Source: Caryophanales bacterium UBA3210
Lineage (GTDB): Bacteria; Bacillota_I; Bacilli_A; RFN20; CAG-449
Assembly: GCA_002363635.1 (NCBI GenBank)
Contig: DEWM01000072.1
Coordinates: forward strand, 5,175-10,503
DNA: 5,329 nucleotides
Direction of reading: 5' to 3'
Positions 1-5,329 of this stretch are shown here, in pieces; position 1 is the stretch's first letter; every line of letters starts with the position of its first letter. Under the pieces are notes generated by a model that saw nothing but the letters and a program-made list of their open reading frames with translations, had not been told where the DNA came from and did not search any database. The position numbers were made by a program, and so were the translations under genes.

Positions 1-272
1 TTTTTAACATAGTCAGCGTGGCCTGGGCAGTCTACGTGAGCGTAGTGTCTTGTTGCTGTTTGATATTCAACGTGAGCTGTGTTGATTGTGATACCACGAG
101 CCTTTTCTTCTGGTGCAGCATCAATCTGTGCATAGTCTTTCTTTTCTGATAAACCTTTTTTTGCTAAGACTGTTGTAATTGCAGCTGTTAATGTTGTTTT
201 TCCGTGGTCGACGTGACCAATAGTACCAATATTAACGTGAATCTTAGATCTGTCAAATTTTTCTTTTGCCAT
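1..272 (-). CDS. tuf: Elongation factor Tu, N-terminal part (cut by window edge)
   Basis: EF-Tu is the cytoplasmic GTPase that carries aminoacyl-tRNA to the ribosomal A site. Only the first 90 codons and two bases are present; the gene runs off the left edge. The N-terminus ([10 protein letters not shown]) and the G-domain motifs are canonical: the P-loop GHVDHGKT at residues 19-26, switch I RGITI at 59-63, and DCPGH at 81-85. The ATG at 272-270 is preceded by AGGAGG at 288-283 with a 10-base spacer, which fixes the start. It is the last visible gene of the str operon, 111 bases after the fusA stop. That gap holds a hairpin and a promoter-like sequence, so tuf may be transcribed both with fusA and alone. 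No unusual residue is seen in the visible part. Identification is essentially certain; whether a second tuf copy exists cannot be judged. Confidence 0.98.
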   Translation of the reverse strand, partial: MAKEKFDRSKIHVNIGTIGHVDHGKTTLTAAITTVLAKKGLSEKKDYAQIDAAPEEKARGITINTAHVEYQTATRHYAHVDCPGHADYVK

Positions 273-313
273 TATTGAATTTCCTCCTAATTAATTTGAA
301 TTTCAACGAATTC

Positions 314-342
314 ATAATATAGCATTTTTATTGATAAATCAA
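314..342 (-). promoter_or_regulatory. Probable tuf-specific promoter
   Basis: Reading the minus strand, a -35 box TTGATT (342-337) is separated by 17 bases from a -10 box TATTAT (319-314), which matches 5 of 6 consensus positions. An overlapping alternative -10, TATATT, is preceded by TGC and so would be an extended -10. The expected start near base 307 would leave a leader of about 35 bases carrying AGGAGG at 288-283. The same ten bases TATATTATGA occur at the promoter proposed for rpsL. An internal tuf promoter is common in bacteria, but here it is inferred from sequence only. Confidence 0.6.
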
Positions 343-350
343 TAGTTTGG

Positions 351-392
351 TATAAATAAGAACTCGCAAAGAGCCCTAAAGGACTACTTTGC
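351..392 (-). terminator. Hairpin overlapping fusA stop, weak terminator or attenuator
   Basis: The minus strand reads GCAAAG (392-387), one bulged T, AGTCC (385-381), a TTTA loop, GGGCT (376-372) and CTTTGC (371-366). This gives an 11-bp stem with one bulge and one G-T pair. The first base of the fusA TAG stop codon (386) is the bulged T, and its other two bases lie in the stem. The following bases are T-rich but interrupted (GAGTTCTTATTTATA), so termination is probably partial. It could reduce read-through into tuf or protect the 3' end of the upstream message. A terminating ribosome would cover the left arm of the stem. Confidence 0.5.
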
Positions 393-2453
393 TTGTTTCT
401 TAATGATTTCTTCCTGAATGAATTTTGGACATTCAGCGTAGTGATCCATTTCCATTGTGTAGTTGCCACGGCCCTTTGTCATAGATCTTAAATCTGTAAC
501 GTAACCGAACATATTTGCAAGTGGAACGAATGCATCGATAACTTGAGCATTACCTCTTTCTGTTTGACCTTGGATTTCACCACGTCTTGCAGAAACATCA
601 CCCATGATATCGCCTAAGTATTCAGATGGAACTGTAACTTCGACTTTCATGATTGGTTCGAGGATAACTGGATCACACTTTCTTGCAGCTTCTTTAAGTG
701 CTAAAGATGCAGCAACTTTATATGCAGCTTCTGAAGAGTCAACATCATGGTATGAACCATCGAATAATGTTGCCTTAATGTCAATGACTGGGAAGCCTGC
801 GACTAAACCTCTATCTAATGATTCTTTTAAACCATCAGCTGTTGGTTTGATGAATTCTCTTGGAACTGTACCACCGACAATTGCATCGACGAATTCGAAG
901 CCTTTGCCTGGGTTTGGTTCGAATCTAACCCATACGTGACCATATTGACCATGACCACCAGATTGTTTAATGTATTTACCTTCACATTCTGCTGCTTTAC
1001 GGATTGTTTCTCTGTATGCAACTTGTGGAGCACCGACGTTAACGTCGACTTTGAATTCATCTCTTAATCTAGTAACCATAACATCGAGGTGAAGTTCACC
1101 GACACCACCGATGATGTGTTGGCCTGTTTCCTGGTTTGTTGTGAAACGGAATGTTGGGTCTTCTTCTTGTAACTTGATTAATCCGAGTGTCATCTTTTCG
1201 AGGTCAGCTTTTGATTTTGGTTCAATAGCTTCTGAGATAACTGGATCAGAGAATTTGATTGCTTCAAGGATAACTTCGTGTTCTTCATCACAAAGTGTAT
1301 CACCTGTTGTTGTTGATTTTAAGCCGATAGCTGCGCCGATATCACCAGCGTATACTTCTTCAACTTCTTCTCTCTTGATTGAGTTCATGATAACTAATCT
1401 TGAGAATCTTTCTTTAACACCCTTAGTTGAGTTTAAAACATATGAGCCAGCTTTTGCTGTACCAGAGTAAACTCTGAAGAATGCTAATTTACCAACGAAT
1501 GGGTCTGTCATGATCTTGAATGCTAATGCAGCGAATGGTGCATTATCATCTGGAATGCATTTAACTTCGTTACCTGCTTCATCATGAGCTGTAGCGTGGT
1601 CAATATCTACTGGAGAAGGTAAGTAGTCAACAACTGCGTCGAGTAATGGCTGGATACCTTTGTTCTTGTAAGCTGAACCACATAATACTGGGAAGAATTC
1701 TGCTGTTAAAACAGCTTTTCTAATAGTTTTTTTGATTTCTTCAACTGATAATTCTTCACCATCGAGATACTTCATCATGAAGTCATCATCGTAGTTAGCG
1801 AGTTTTTCAATTAAGAATTCTCTTAATTCTTCAACTCTTGCTTTGTATTCTTCTGGAACTTCTACTACAGTTGGGTGTTCACCTTTTGCATCAGAGAAGA
1901 TATAACCTTTTCTTTCAACAATATCGATTACACCTTTTAACTGAGATTCAAGTCCAATAGGGTACTGAATTGGAGCTGCAGTAACGCCTAATTTATCATG
2001 AATTGATTTCCAAGACATTTCGAAGTCAGCGCCGATAGCATCTAACTTATTAACAAAGACAATTCTTGGAACATTGTACTTTGTAGCCTGTCTCCAGACT
2101 GTTTCTGTTTGAGGTTCTACACCTGATTTACCGTCAAGAACTGTAACAGCACCATCGAGTACACGAAGGGAACGTTCAACTTCAGCTGTGAAGTCGACGT
2201 GGCCTGGAGTATCGATTAAGTTGATTCTGTGTTCTTTCCAGAAGCAAGTTGTAGCAGCAGAAGTAATTGTAATACCTCTGTCTTGTTCCTGCTTCATCCA
2301 GTCCATAGTTGCTGTACCATCGTGAGTTTCACCAATCTTATAGACTTTACCTGTGTAGAAAAGGATACGTTCTGAACATGTTGTTTTACCAGCATCAATG
2401 TGAGCCATGATACCGATGTTACGAGTTTTTGTGATATCGTACTGACGTGCCAT
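384..2453 (-). CDS. fusA: Elongation factor G
   Basis: EF-G is the cytoplasmic GTPase that drives translocation of tRNA and mRNA and helps in ribosome recycling. The protein has 689 residues, the normal bacterial size. The G domain shows AHIDAGKT (17-24), RGITI (59-63), DTPGH (81-85), NKLD (135-138, where NKMD is more usual) and the G5 motif GSAYK (259-263). Domains II to V follow over roughly 290-689, including [10 protein letters not shown] (449-458), HGQYGHVWV in domain IV (501-509), the domain IV tip YHDVDSSE (568-575, His569) and LRSMTKGRG near the end. The ATG at 2453-2451 has AAGGAGA at 2467-2461 with a 7-base spacer, and lies 15 bases after the rpsG stop. It ends in TAG inside a hairpin. 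All functional motifs look intact. I see no sign of the TetM/TetO ribosome-protection family: the canonical EF-G N-terminus and str operon position argue for housekeeping EF-G. Confidence 0.98.
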   Translation of the reverse strand: MARQYDITKTRNIGIMAHIDAGKTTCSERILFYTGKVYKIGETHDGTATMDWMKQEQDRGITITSAATTCFWKEHRINLIDTPGHVDFTAEVERSLRVLDGAVTVLDGKSGVEPQTETVWRQATKYNVPRIVFVNKLDAIGADFEMSWKSIHDKLGVTAAPIQYPIGLESQLKGVIDIVERKGYIFSDAKGEHPTVVEVPEEYKARVEELREFLIEKLANYDDDFMMKYLDGEELSVEEIKKTIRKAVLTAEFFPVLCGSAYKNKGIQPLLDAVVDYLPSPVDIDHATAHDEAGNEVKCIPDDNAPFAALAFKIMTDPFVGKLAFFRVYSGTAKAGSYVLNSTKGVKERFSRLVIMNSIKREEVEEVYAGDIGAAIGLKSTTTGDTLCDEEHEVILEAIKFSDPVISEAIEPKSKADLEKMTLGLIKLQEEDPTFRFTTNQETGQHIIGGVGELHLDVMVTRLRDEFKVDVNVGAPQVAYRETIRKAAECEGKYIKQSGGHGQYGHVWVRFEPNPGKGFEFVDAIVGGTVPREFIKPTADGLKESLDRGLVAGFPVIDIKATLFDGSYHDVDSSEAAYKVAASLALKEAARKCDPVILEPIMKVEVTVPSEYLGDIMGDVSARRGEIQGQTERGNAQVIDAFVPLANMFGYVTDLRSMTKGRGNYTMEMDHYAECPKFIQEEIIKKQAK

Positions 2454-2468
2454 AACTTTATCTCCTTA

Positions 2469-2939
2469 TTACCATCTGTAGTGTGCGTAAGCCTTGTTAG
2501 CTTCTGCCATTTTGTGTGTATCTTCTCTCTTCTTAACTGAAGCGCCTGTACCGTTAGCTGCATCGATGATTTCTGCTGCTAATTTGTCTTCCATTGACTT
2601 TTCGTTTCTGAGTCTTGCGTAACCGACTAACCATCTGAGGCCTAAAGTTACTCTACGTTCTGCTGAAACTTCAACTGGAACTTGGTAGTTAGCTGCACCA
2701 ACTCTTCTAACTTTTAATTCAAGAGCTGGCATAATGTTTCCGATAGCAATTTCGAAAACTTCCATAGCTGGTTTTCCTGTTTTTGCTTCAATCTTGTTGA
2801 ATGCATTGTATAAGATAGTTTGAGCTGTACCTCTCTTGCCATCTAACATAATTCTATTGATTAAACGTGTTACTAATTTTGAATTGTAAATTGGATCTGG
2901 TAACACATCGCGTTTTGCGACTTTTCCTTTACGTGGCAT
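2469..2939 (-). CDS. rpsG: 30S ribosomal protein S7
   Basis: S7 binds the 3' major domain of 16S rRNA, nucleates assembly of the 30S head and contacts tRNA at the E site. The protein has 156 residues, the usual length. It begins [16 protein letters not shown] and ends YAHYRW, as in Gram-positive S7 proteins. The RNA-binding beta hairpin is at about 71-91 ([17 protein letters not shown]). Position 82 is Ala where most family members have a second Gly, a small difference. RWLVGYAR at 102-109 is conserved. The ATG at 2939-2937 has AAAGGAGG at 2953-2946 with a 6-base spacer. It follows rpsL after 64 AT-rich bases in which I see no clear hairpin, and precedes fusA by 15 bases. In E. coli, S7 represses str translation from the S12-S7 gap, but the compact gap here shows no comparable structure. 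Confidence 0.98.
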   Translation of the reverse strand: MPRKGKVAKRDVLPDPIYNSKLVTRLINRIMLDGKRGTAQTILYNAFNKIEAKTGKPAMEVFEIAIGNIMPALELKVRRVGAANYQVPVEVSAERRVTLGLRWLVGYARLRNEKSMEDKLAAEIIDAANGTGASVKKREDTHKMAEANKAYAHYRW

Positions 2940-3003
2940 AAAAATCCTCCTTTCAAATATTTATAATTTATAGATTTTTTCCGTATTTAATGTTTTTTGC
3001 TAA

Positions 3004-3423
3004 TTACTTAGCTGCTTTTGGTTTTTTAGCACCATAGAGTGATCTTGACTGTTTTCTGTCAGCGACACCTGCGCAGTCTAAAGTACCTCTGATAACATGG
3101 TATCTAACACCTGGTAAATCCTTAACACGGCCACCACGAATTAATACAGTTGAGTGTTCCTGTAAGTTGTGTCCTTCTCCACCGATGTAAGCAGTGACTT
3201 CGAAACCGTTTGATAATCTGACTCTGCAGTATTTTCTTAAAGCTGAGTTAGGTTTCTTTGGAGTCATTGTGCCAACACGAGTGCAAACACCTCTCTTCTG
3301 AGCTGATGCTTGGTTTGTTGTTCTCTTTGTTAATGAGTTCCAACGTTTGTTTAATGCTGGTGACTTAGATTTTTCAATTGCGCTTGTACGTCCATTACGA
3401 ACTAATTGGTTAATTGTAGGCAT
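3004..3423 (-). CDS. rpsL: 30S ribosomal protein S12
   Basis: S12 sits at the 30S decoding centre and helps control codon-anticodon fidelity. The protein has 139 residues from the ATG at 3423-3421. This start fits the family N-terminus [13 protein letters not shown] and has AAAGGAGA at 3438-3431 with a 7-base spacer. Residues about 24-40 ([17 protein letters not shown]) form the insertion typical of Gram-positive S12 and absent from E. coli. The decoding loops TPKKPNS (54-60) and [11 protein letters not shown] (97-107) are intact. Lys56 and Lys101, the positions at which substitutions give streptomycin resistance in Bacillus subtilis, are both unchanged, so the sequence gives no reason to expect ribosomal streptomycin resistance. 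Residues 80-90 read [11 protein letters not shown], like the E. coli form and unlike the B. subtilis PGIGHNLQEH. It is the first gene of the str operon and is preceded by a structured leader. Confidence 0.98.
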   Translation of the reverse strand: MPTINQLVRNGRTSAIEKSKSPALNKRWNSLTKRTTNQASAQKRGVCTRVGTMTPKKPNSALRKYCRVRLSNGFEVTAYIGGEGHNLQEHSTVLIRGGRVKDLPGVRYHVIRGTLDCAGVADRKQSRSLYGAKKPKAAK

Positions 3424-3537
3424 GAAATAATCTCCTTTCTTCAATAAAGTCTTGCTTGCCAACGAACCCGGGTGTTCACATCATCTTCTAAAAAAATGGA
3501 TGCTAAGCATCATGAACACAGTGCCCGTGGCACATGC
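3424..3537 (-). promoter_or_regulatory. Structured rpsL (str operon) leader with attenuator-like hairpin
   Basis: From the predicted transcription start near 3537 to the rpsL ATG there are about 113 bases, and the minus strand shows four structures. A 5'-proximal hairpin pairs GTGCC (3533-3529) with GGCAC (3525-3521) over a 3-base loop. A hairpin pairing GATGC (3511-3507) with GCATC (3503-3499) is followed two bases later by seven T (3496-3490), like a short intrinsic terminator. An outer 7-bp stem pairs GTGTTCA (3519-3513) with TGAACAC (3478-3472) and would enclose the terminator-like element. Its right arm can instead pair locally, GAAC (3477-3474) with GTTC (3467-3464). These mutually exclusive pairings suggest transcription attenuation or ribosomal-protein feedback. 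The ligand is unknown, and the terminator stem is only 5 bp, so the role is inferred. Confidence 0.45.
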
Positions 3538-3543
3538 GGAATA

Positions 3544-3573
3544 ATCATAATATAAATCTTATTAAAAGTGCAA
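3544..3573 (-). promoter_or_regulatory. Probable str operon promoter upstream of rpsL
   Basis: The minus strand carries TTGCAC (3573-3568, 3 of 6 matches to the -35 consensus), an 18-base spacer and TATGAT (3549-3544, 5 of 6 matches to the -10 consensus). An overlapping -10 choice, TATTAT (3552-3547), would give a 15-base spacer. The promoter lies just downstream of the terminator of the preceding unit and about 110 bases before rpsL, as expected for the start of an independent operon. The weak -35 overlaps a GTGC-TT-GCAC inverted repeat. Confidence 0.6.
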
Positions 3574-3577
3574 GCAC
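3568..3577. repeat. Short inverted repeat over the rpsL -35 box
   Basis: GTGCAAGCAC consists of two perfect 4-base arms around a 2-base centre, and it overlaps the proposed -35 hexamer of the str operon promoter. In an otherwise very AT-rich stretch it stands out and could be a small protein-binding site. The arms are short enough to occur by chance. Confidence 0.25.
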
Positions 3578-3584
3578 AAAATTT

Positions 3585-3639
3585 AAAAATAAAACATCTT
3601 TTTGGAACGCCTGGGTGTGTGCGTTTGTGCAAAAAGATG
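3585..3639 (-). terminator. Rho-independent terminator of the hydrolase unit
   Basis: On the minus strand CATCTTTTTG (3639-3630) pairs perfectly with CAAAAAGATG (3604-3595). An inner stem of AACGC (3625-3621) and GCGTT (3610-3606) closes a 10-base loop. The hairpin is followed directly by TTTT, A, TTTTT (3594-3585), a good U-tract. It starts 27 bases after the stop codon of the hydrolase gene and ends about 12 bases before the rpsL -35 box, so it separates the two transcription units. The internal C/A-rich loop is larger than in most intrinsic terminators. Confidence 0.85.
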
Positions 3640-3640
3640 C

Positions 3641-3659
3641 TTAATTATTATATAATTAA
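3641..3659. repeat. AT-only palindrome after the hydrolase stop
   Basis: TTAATTAT (3641-3648) and ATAATTAA (3652-3659) are perfect inverted arms around three bases. The repeat contains only A and T, and it sits between the hydrolase stop codon and the main terminator. A hairpin here would be weak. It may be a remnant or helper of termination, or simply low-complexity sequence. Confidence 0.4.
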
Positions 3660-3665
3660 ATTATG

Positions 3666-4718
3666 CTAGATACATCCGTTACAAAAATTAATAATTTTAC
3701 TCATTAATTCTTCATTTAGTTCATATAATTTATCGTAATCTAGTTCGTCATAGAACTTCTTGAGAACGTCACGAGGAACGTTGTCTTTATATTCACCTTG
3801 AAGTCTACCTAAATCATCATTTGTAGATGCATCATACTTAGATGCTTCTAAAGATAAGACTGGTTTAGAGCCTACTTCAGGTAAAGATTCAAATTTAAAT
3901 CCTTCTTTATTTTCAAATACATCCTTAAAGACAAAATAGTTAGTATTGAAGTTAACCATTTGATCTTCTTCACCTGCAATGATATAGAAAGGAATATTAC
4001 TTTGATCAAGAGATTCTAGAGAAGAATATTTACAATAATCTTTAAATCTAGACTTAATAATTGATTTAAATGCTCTAAAAATAATCTTTTGTCTCATTGA
4101 AGTTAACTTAGTAACCATTTCATACATATAAGACGCGTCATTATTAAATGGAGCAAGTGCAACTACGCCTTTAACACATGGATGATTTAAAGCAGTTACA
4201 TTAATAGAAGCGTACGCTCCCATACAGTGTCCATATAAAACTACAGGTAAAGATTTTAATTCATCATTAGATTCTACATATTTTAAGCAATAATCTAAAT
4301 CAATAAGAGCCTGAGTTTGACCTCCAAATGTTTCTCCATCTGATTCATTACATCCCTTATCATCAAAAGCTAAGACTTTATACCCTGCTTTAGCAAAATA
4401 AGAAATTTCTTTCATATAAGGTAAATGTCCCGCACCAATATCATGAGAAACAATTAATAGACCTTTATATTCGTTTACTTCTTTATCAGTAAAGATATGT
4501 CCTCTTAATATAGTTCCATCTAAAGTATTAAATTCAATCTTTTCATCATTAAGATTTAATTCATCAGCAGTAAAATATTTTAATGTCTGGTTATCATTAA
4601 ATCTTTTATCAAAACTTCTTTTATAGACAGTTTTAGTAAAACGAATCATTAAAAAGAACGCTAAAAGAAAGACAAACAAAATTATTCCTATAACAATTAA
4701 AATAGTTTGCCACTGCAT
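3666..4718 (-). CDS. Membrane-anchored alpha/beta-hydrolase-like protein with degenerate catalytic triad
   Basis: The protein has 350 residues. One hydrophobic segment (about 5-25) is followed by a positive stretch (R26 to R39), which by the positive-inside rule suggests a membrane anchor with the main domain in the cytoplasm. From about 60 to 290 it follows the alpha/beta-hydrolase (S33-like) pattern: a strand ending SHDIGAGH (91-98, where SHG is more usual), YFAKAGYKVLAFDDKGCNES (107-126), the nucleophile elbow GHCMG (163-167), and AGEEDQMV (248-255) holding the putative acid Asp252. The nucleophile position is Cys165 instead of Ser, the codon being a clear TGT. No histidine follows Asp252; the region where it is expected reads EVGSKPVLS (281-289). 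It is therefore either a non-catalytic member or uses altered chemistry. The ATG at 4718-4716 has AAAAGGAG (4733-4726) with a 7-base spacer, touching the upstream stop. The substrate is unknown. Confidence 0.8.
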   Translation of the reverse strand: MQWQTILIVIGIILFVFLLAFFLMIRFTKTVYKRSFDKRFNDNQTLKYFTADELNLNDEKIEFNTLDGTILRGHIFTDKEVNEYKGLLIVSHDIGAGHLPYMKEISYFAKAGYKVLAFDDKGCNESDGETFGGQTQALIDLDYCLKYVESNDELKSLPVVLYGHCMGAYASINVTALNHPCVKGVVALAPFNNDASYMYEMVTKLTSMRQKIIFRAFKSIIKSRFKDYCKYSSLESLDQSNIPFYIIAGEEDQMVNFNTNYFVFKDVFENKEGFKFESLPEVGSKPVLSLEASKYDASTNDDLGRLQGEYKDNVPRDVLKKFYDELDYDKLYELNEELMSKIINFCNGCI

Positions 4719-4732
4719 ATTCTTTCTCCTTT

Positions 4733-5329
4733 TTATTTATTAATAGTATAATTAATTTCATTAGTTTCTACATTTAATCTAAATACTATTTTATCTCCGA
4801 CTTTTACAGCTTCTGGGAATGTTGAATTTCCTTTATTTTCAATTAATTTGTTATTTGCAAAATCAATTGAATAATTATTAGGCTTCCATTCATTAGGATA
4901 TGTACCAATTTTTATTTCAAATGTAGAAATATTTGTGCCATTAACTACTTTATTTTTTGTACTATAAACAGTTAATGAAGCTTCATAAATATCGCCATCT
5001 TTTTTTACAAAGTGACACTGTTCATCATTTCCACCCCAAGAATTAAATGACCCTCTTAATTCAAGTCTATTCACATCTGAAATAGACACATTTAAGTTTA
5101 CTTCATCTTCATTATCATTAGTAGTATTATCTACTTTCATACCTAGCGCTTTTTTAGTAGTAACTAACTTCGCATTAATATAATTTTCAAAAGTTAAATT
5201 ATGTTTATCCGCTTCACTACTAACGTCAATAGTAGGATAACTTGCCTTAATCTTATTTTCGTAGGCATTAAATGTTTCAACATTAACCCAAGATGAATCT
5301 AAGATAGTTTTGATAAATTCAGTATATAA
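4733..5329 (-). CDS. Protein with starch-binding-like C-terminal domain (5' end outside window)
   Basis: The frame is open without a stop from the right window edge to the TAA at 4735-4733, giving 198 visible residues. The first in-frame ATG (5140) has no Shine-Dalgarno sequence and 63 sense codons before it, so it is not taken as the start; the gene begins beyond the window. Residues 1-62 look helical and are not recognised. An acidic, Asn-rich linker follows (about 67-77). Residues about 80-198 look like a beta-sandwich of the CBM20/26/48 type: LRGSFNSW (91-98), an FEIKIG strand (137-142), NEWKPNNYSIDF (146-157) and a closing strand pair VGDKIVFRLN...NEINYTI. No LPXTG sorting motif is seen at the C-terminus. 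The domain call is by pattern only; polysaccharide binding is inferred. The hydrolase gene follows after 14 bases, so the two are probably cotranscribed. Confidence 0.7.
   Translation of the reverse strand, partial: LYTEFIKTILDSSWVNVETFNAYENKIKASYPTIDVSSEADKHNLTFENYINAKLVTTKKALGMKVDNTTNDNEDEVNLNVSISDVNRLELRGSFNSWGGNDEQCHFVKKDGDIYEASLTVYSTKNKVVNGTNISTFEIKIGTYPNEWKPNNYSIDFANNKLIENKGNSTFPEAVKVGDKIVFRLNVETNEINYTINK

Noticed and set aside
287..469. Minus-strand open frame of 60 codons across the end of fusA and the fusA-tuf gap
   Set aside because: It overlaps the conserved EF-G C-terminus in another frame and resembles no family; the gap is better explained by a hairpin and a promoter.
827..1060. 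Minus-strand open frame of 77 codons inside fusA
   Set aside because: It is an out-of-frame shadow of the domain IV coding region of EF-G, with low-complexity composition.
604..1470. Open frames on the plus strand at 604-939 and 1111-1470
   Set aside because: They lie antisense inside fusA, have no ribosome binding site or recognisable protein content, and are explained by the codon bias of fusA.
2294..2563. Minus-strand open frame of 89 codons spanning the rpsG-fusA junction
   Set aside because: It overlaps both conserved genes out of frame. The rpsG stop and fusA start are clear, so no third gene or fusion is needed.
3004..3462. Longer S12 reading starting at 3462 with 13 extra residues ([13 protein letters not shown])
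   Set aside because: The extension has no ribosome binding site, covers the strong AAAGGAGA of the 3423 start, and does not belong to the S12 family N-terminus, which starts MPTINQL.
3463..3478. CCCGGG-centred element as an operator or mobile-element end
   Set aside because: The arms are only four bases and no target duplication or transposase is nearby. It is better treated as part of the rpsL leader structure.
1..5329. Possible use of TGA as tryptophan, as in Mollicutes
   Set aside because: Tryptophans in EF-G and in the CBM-like protein are coded by TGG, and the conserved genes end in TAA or TAG, so nothing calls for a changed code.

Overview
The window is low-GC bacterial DNA with every supported gene on the minus strand, so transcription runs from high to low coordinates. 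It holds the classic str operon in the order rpsL (S12), rpsG (S7), fusA (EF-G) and tuf (EF-Tu, cut by the left edge). Upstream of it lie a separately terminated alpha/beta-hydrolase-like gene and the 3' part of a gene for a protein with a starch-binding-like C-terminal domain. AT-rich spacers, strong AAGGAG-type ribosome binding sites, a Gram-positive-length S12 (139 residues) and standard TGG tryptophan codons point to the Firmicutes. An Erysipelotrichia-like gut lineage is my best guess, but it is an inference and not proven.

Right part (3666-5329): the starch-binding-like gene is open to the right edge, and its real start lies outside the window. It is followed after 14 bases by the hydrolase gene, whose ribosome binding site touches the upstream stop codon, so the two are probably cotranscribed. 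A large intrinsic terminator (3585-3639) closes this unit. The hydrolase fold looks intact, but the nucleophile position is Cys instead of Ser and there is no histidine anywhere after the putative catalytic Asp.

Middle (3424-3573): a promoter-like sequence and a leader of about 110 bases precede rpsL. The leader contains a 5'-proximal hairpin, a short terminator-like hairpin followed by seven T, and a 7-bp outer stem that can enclose it. It resembles an attenuation or autoregulatory leader, but I cannot assign it to a known family.

Left part (1-3423): rpsL, rpsG and fusA are separated by short gaps (64 and 15 bases) and each has its own Shine-Dalgarno sequence. Between fusA and tuf (111 bases), a hairpin overlaps the fusA stop codon, and a good promoter match (TTGATT, 17 bases, TATTAT) lies upstream of tuf. 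EF-Tu could therefore be made both from the operon transcript and from its own start.

I see no mobile element, CRISPR array, tRNA or rRNA, and no convincing new multi-gene system. The points most worth a second look are the rpsL leader, the degenerate hydrolase and its CBM-like partner.
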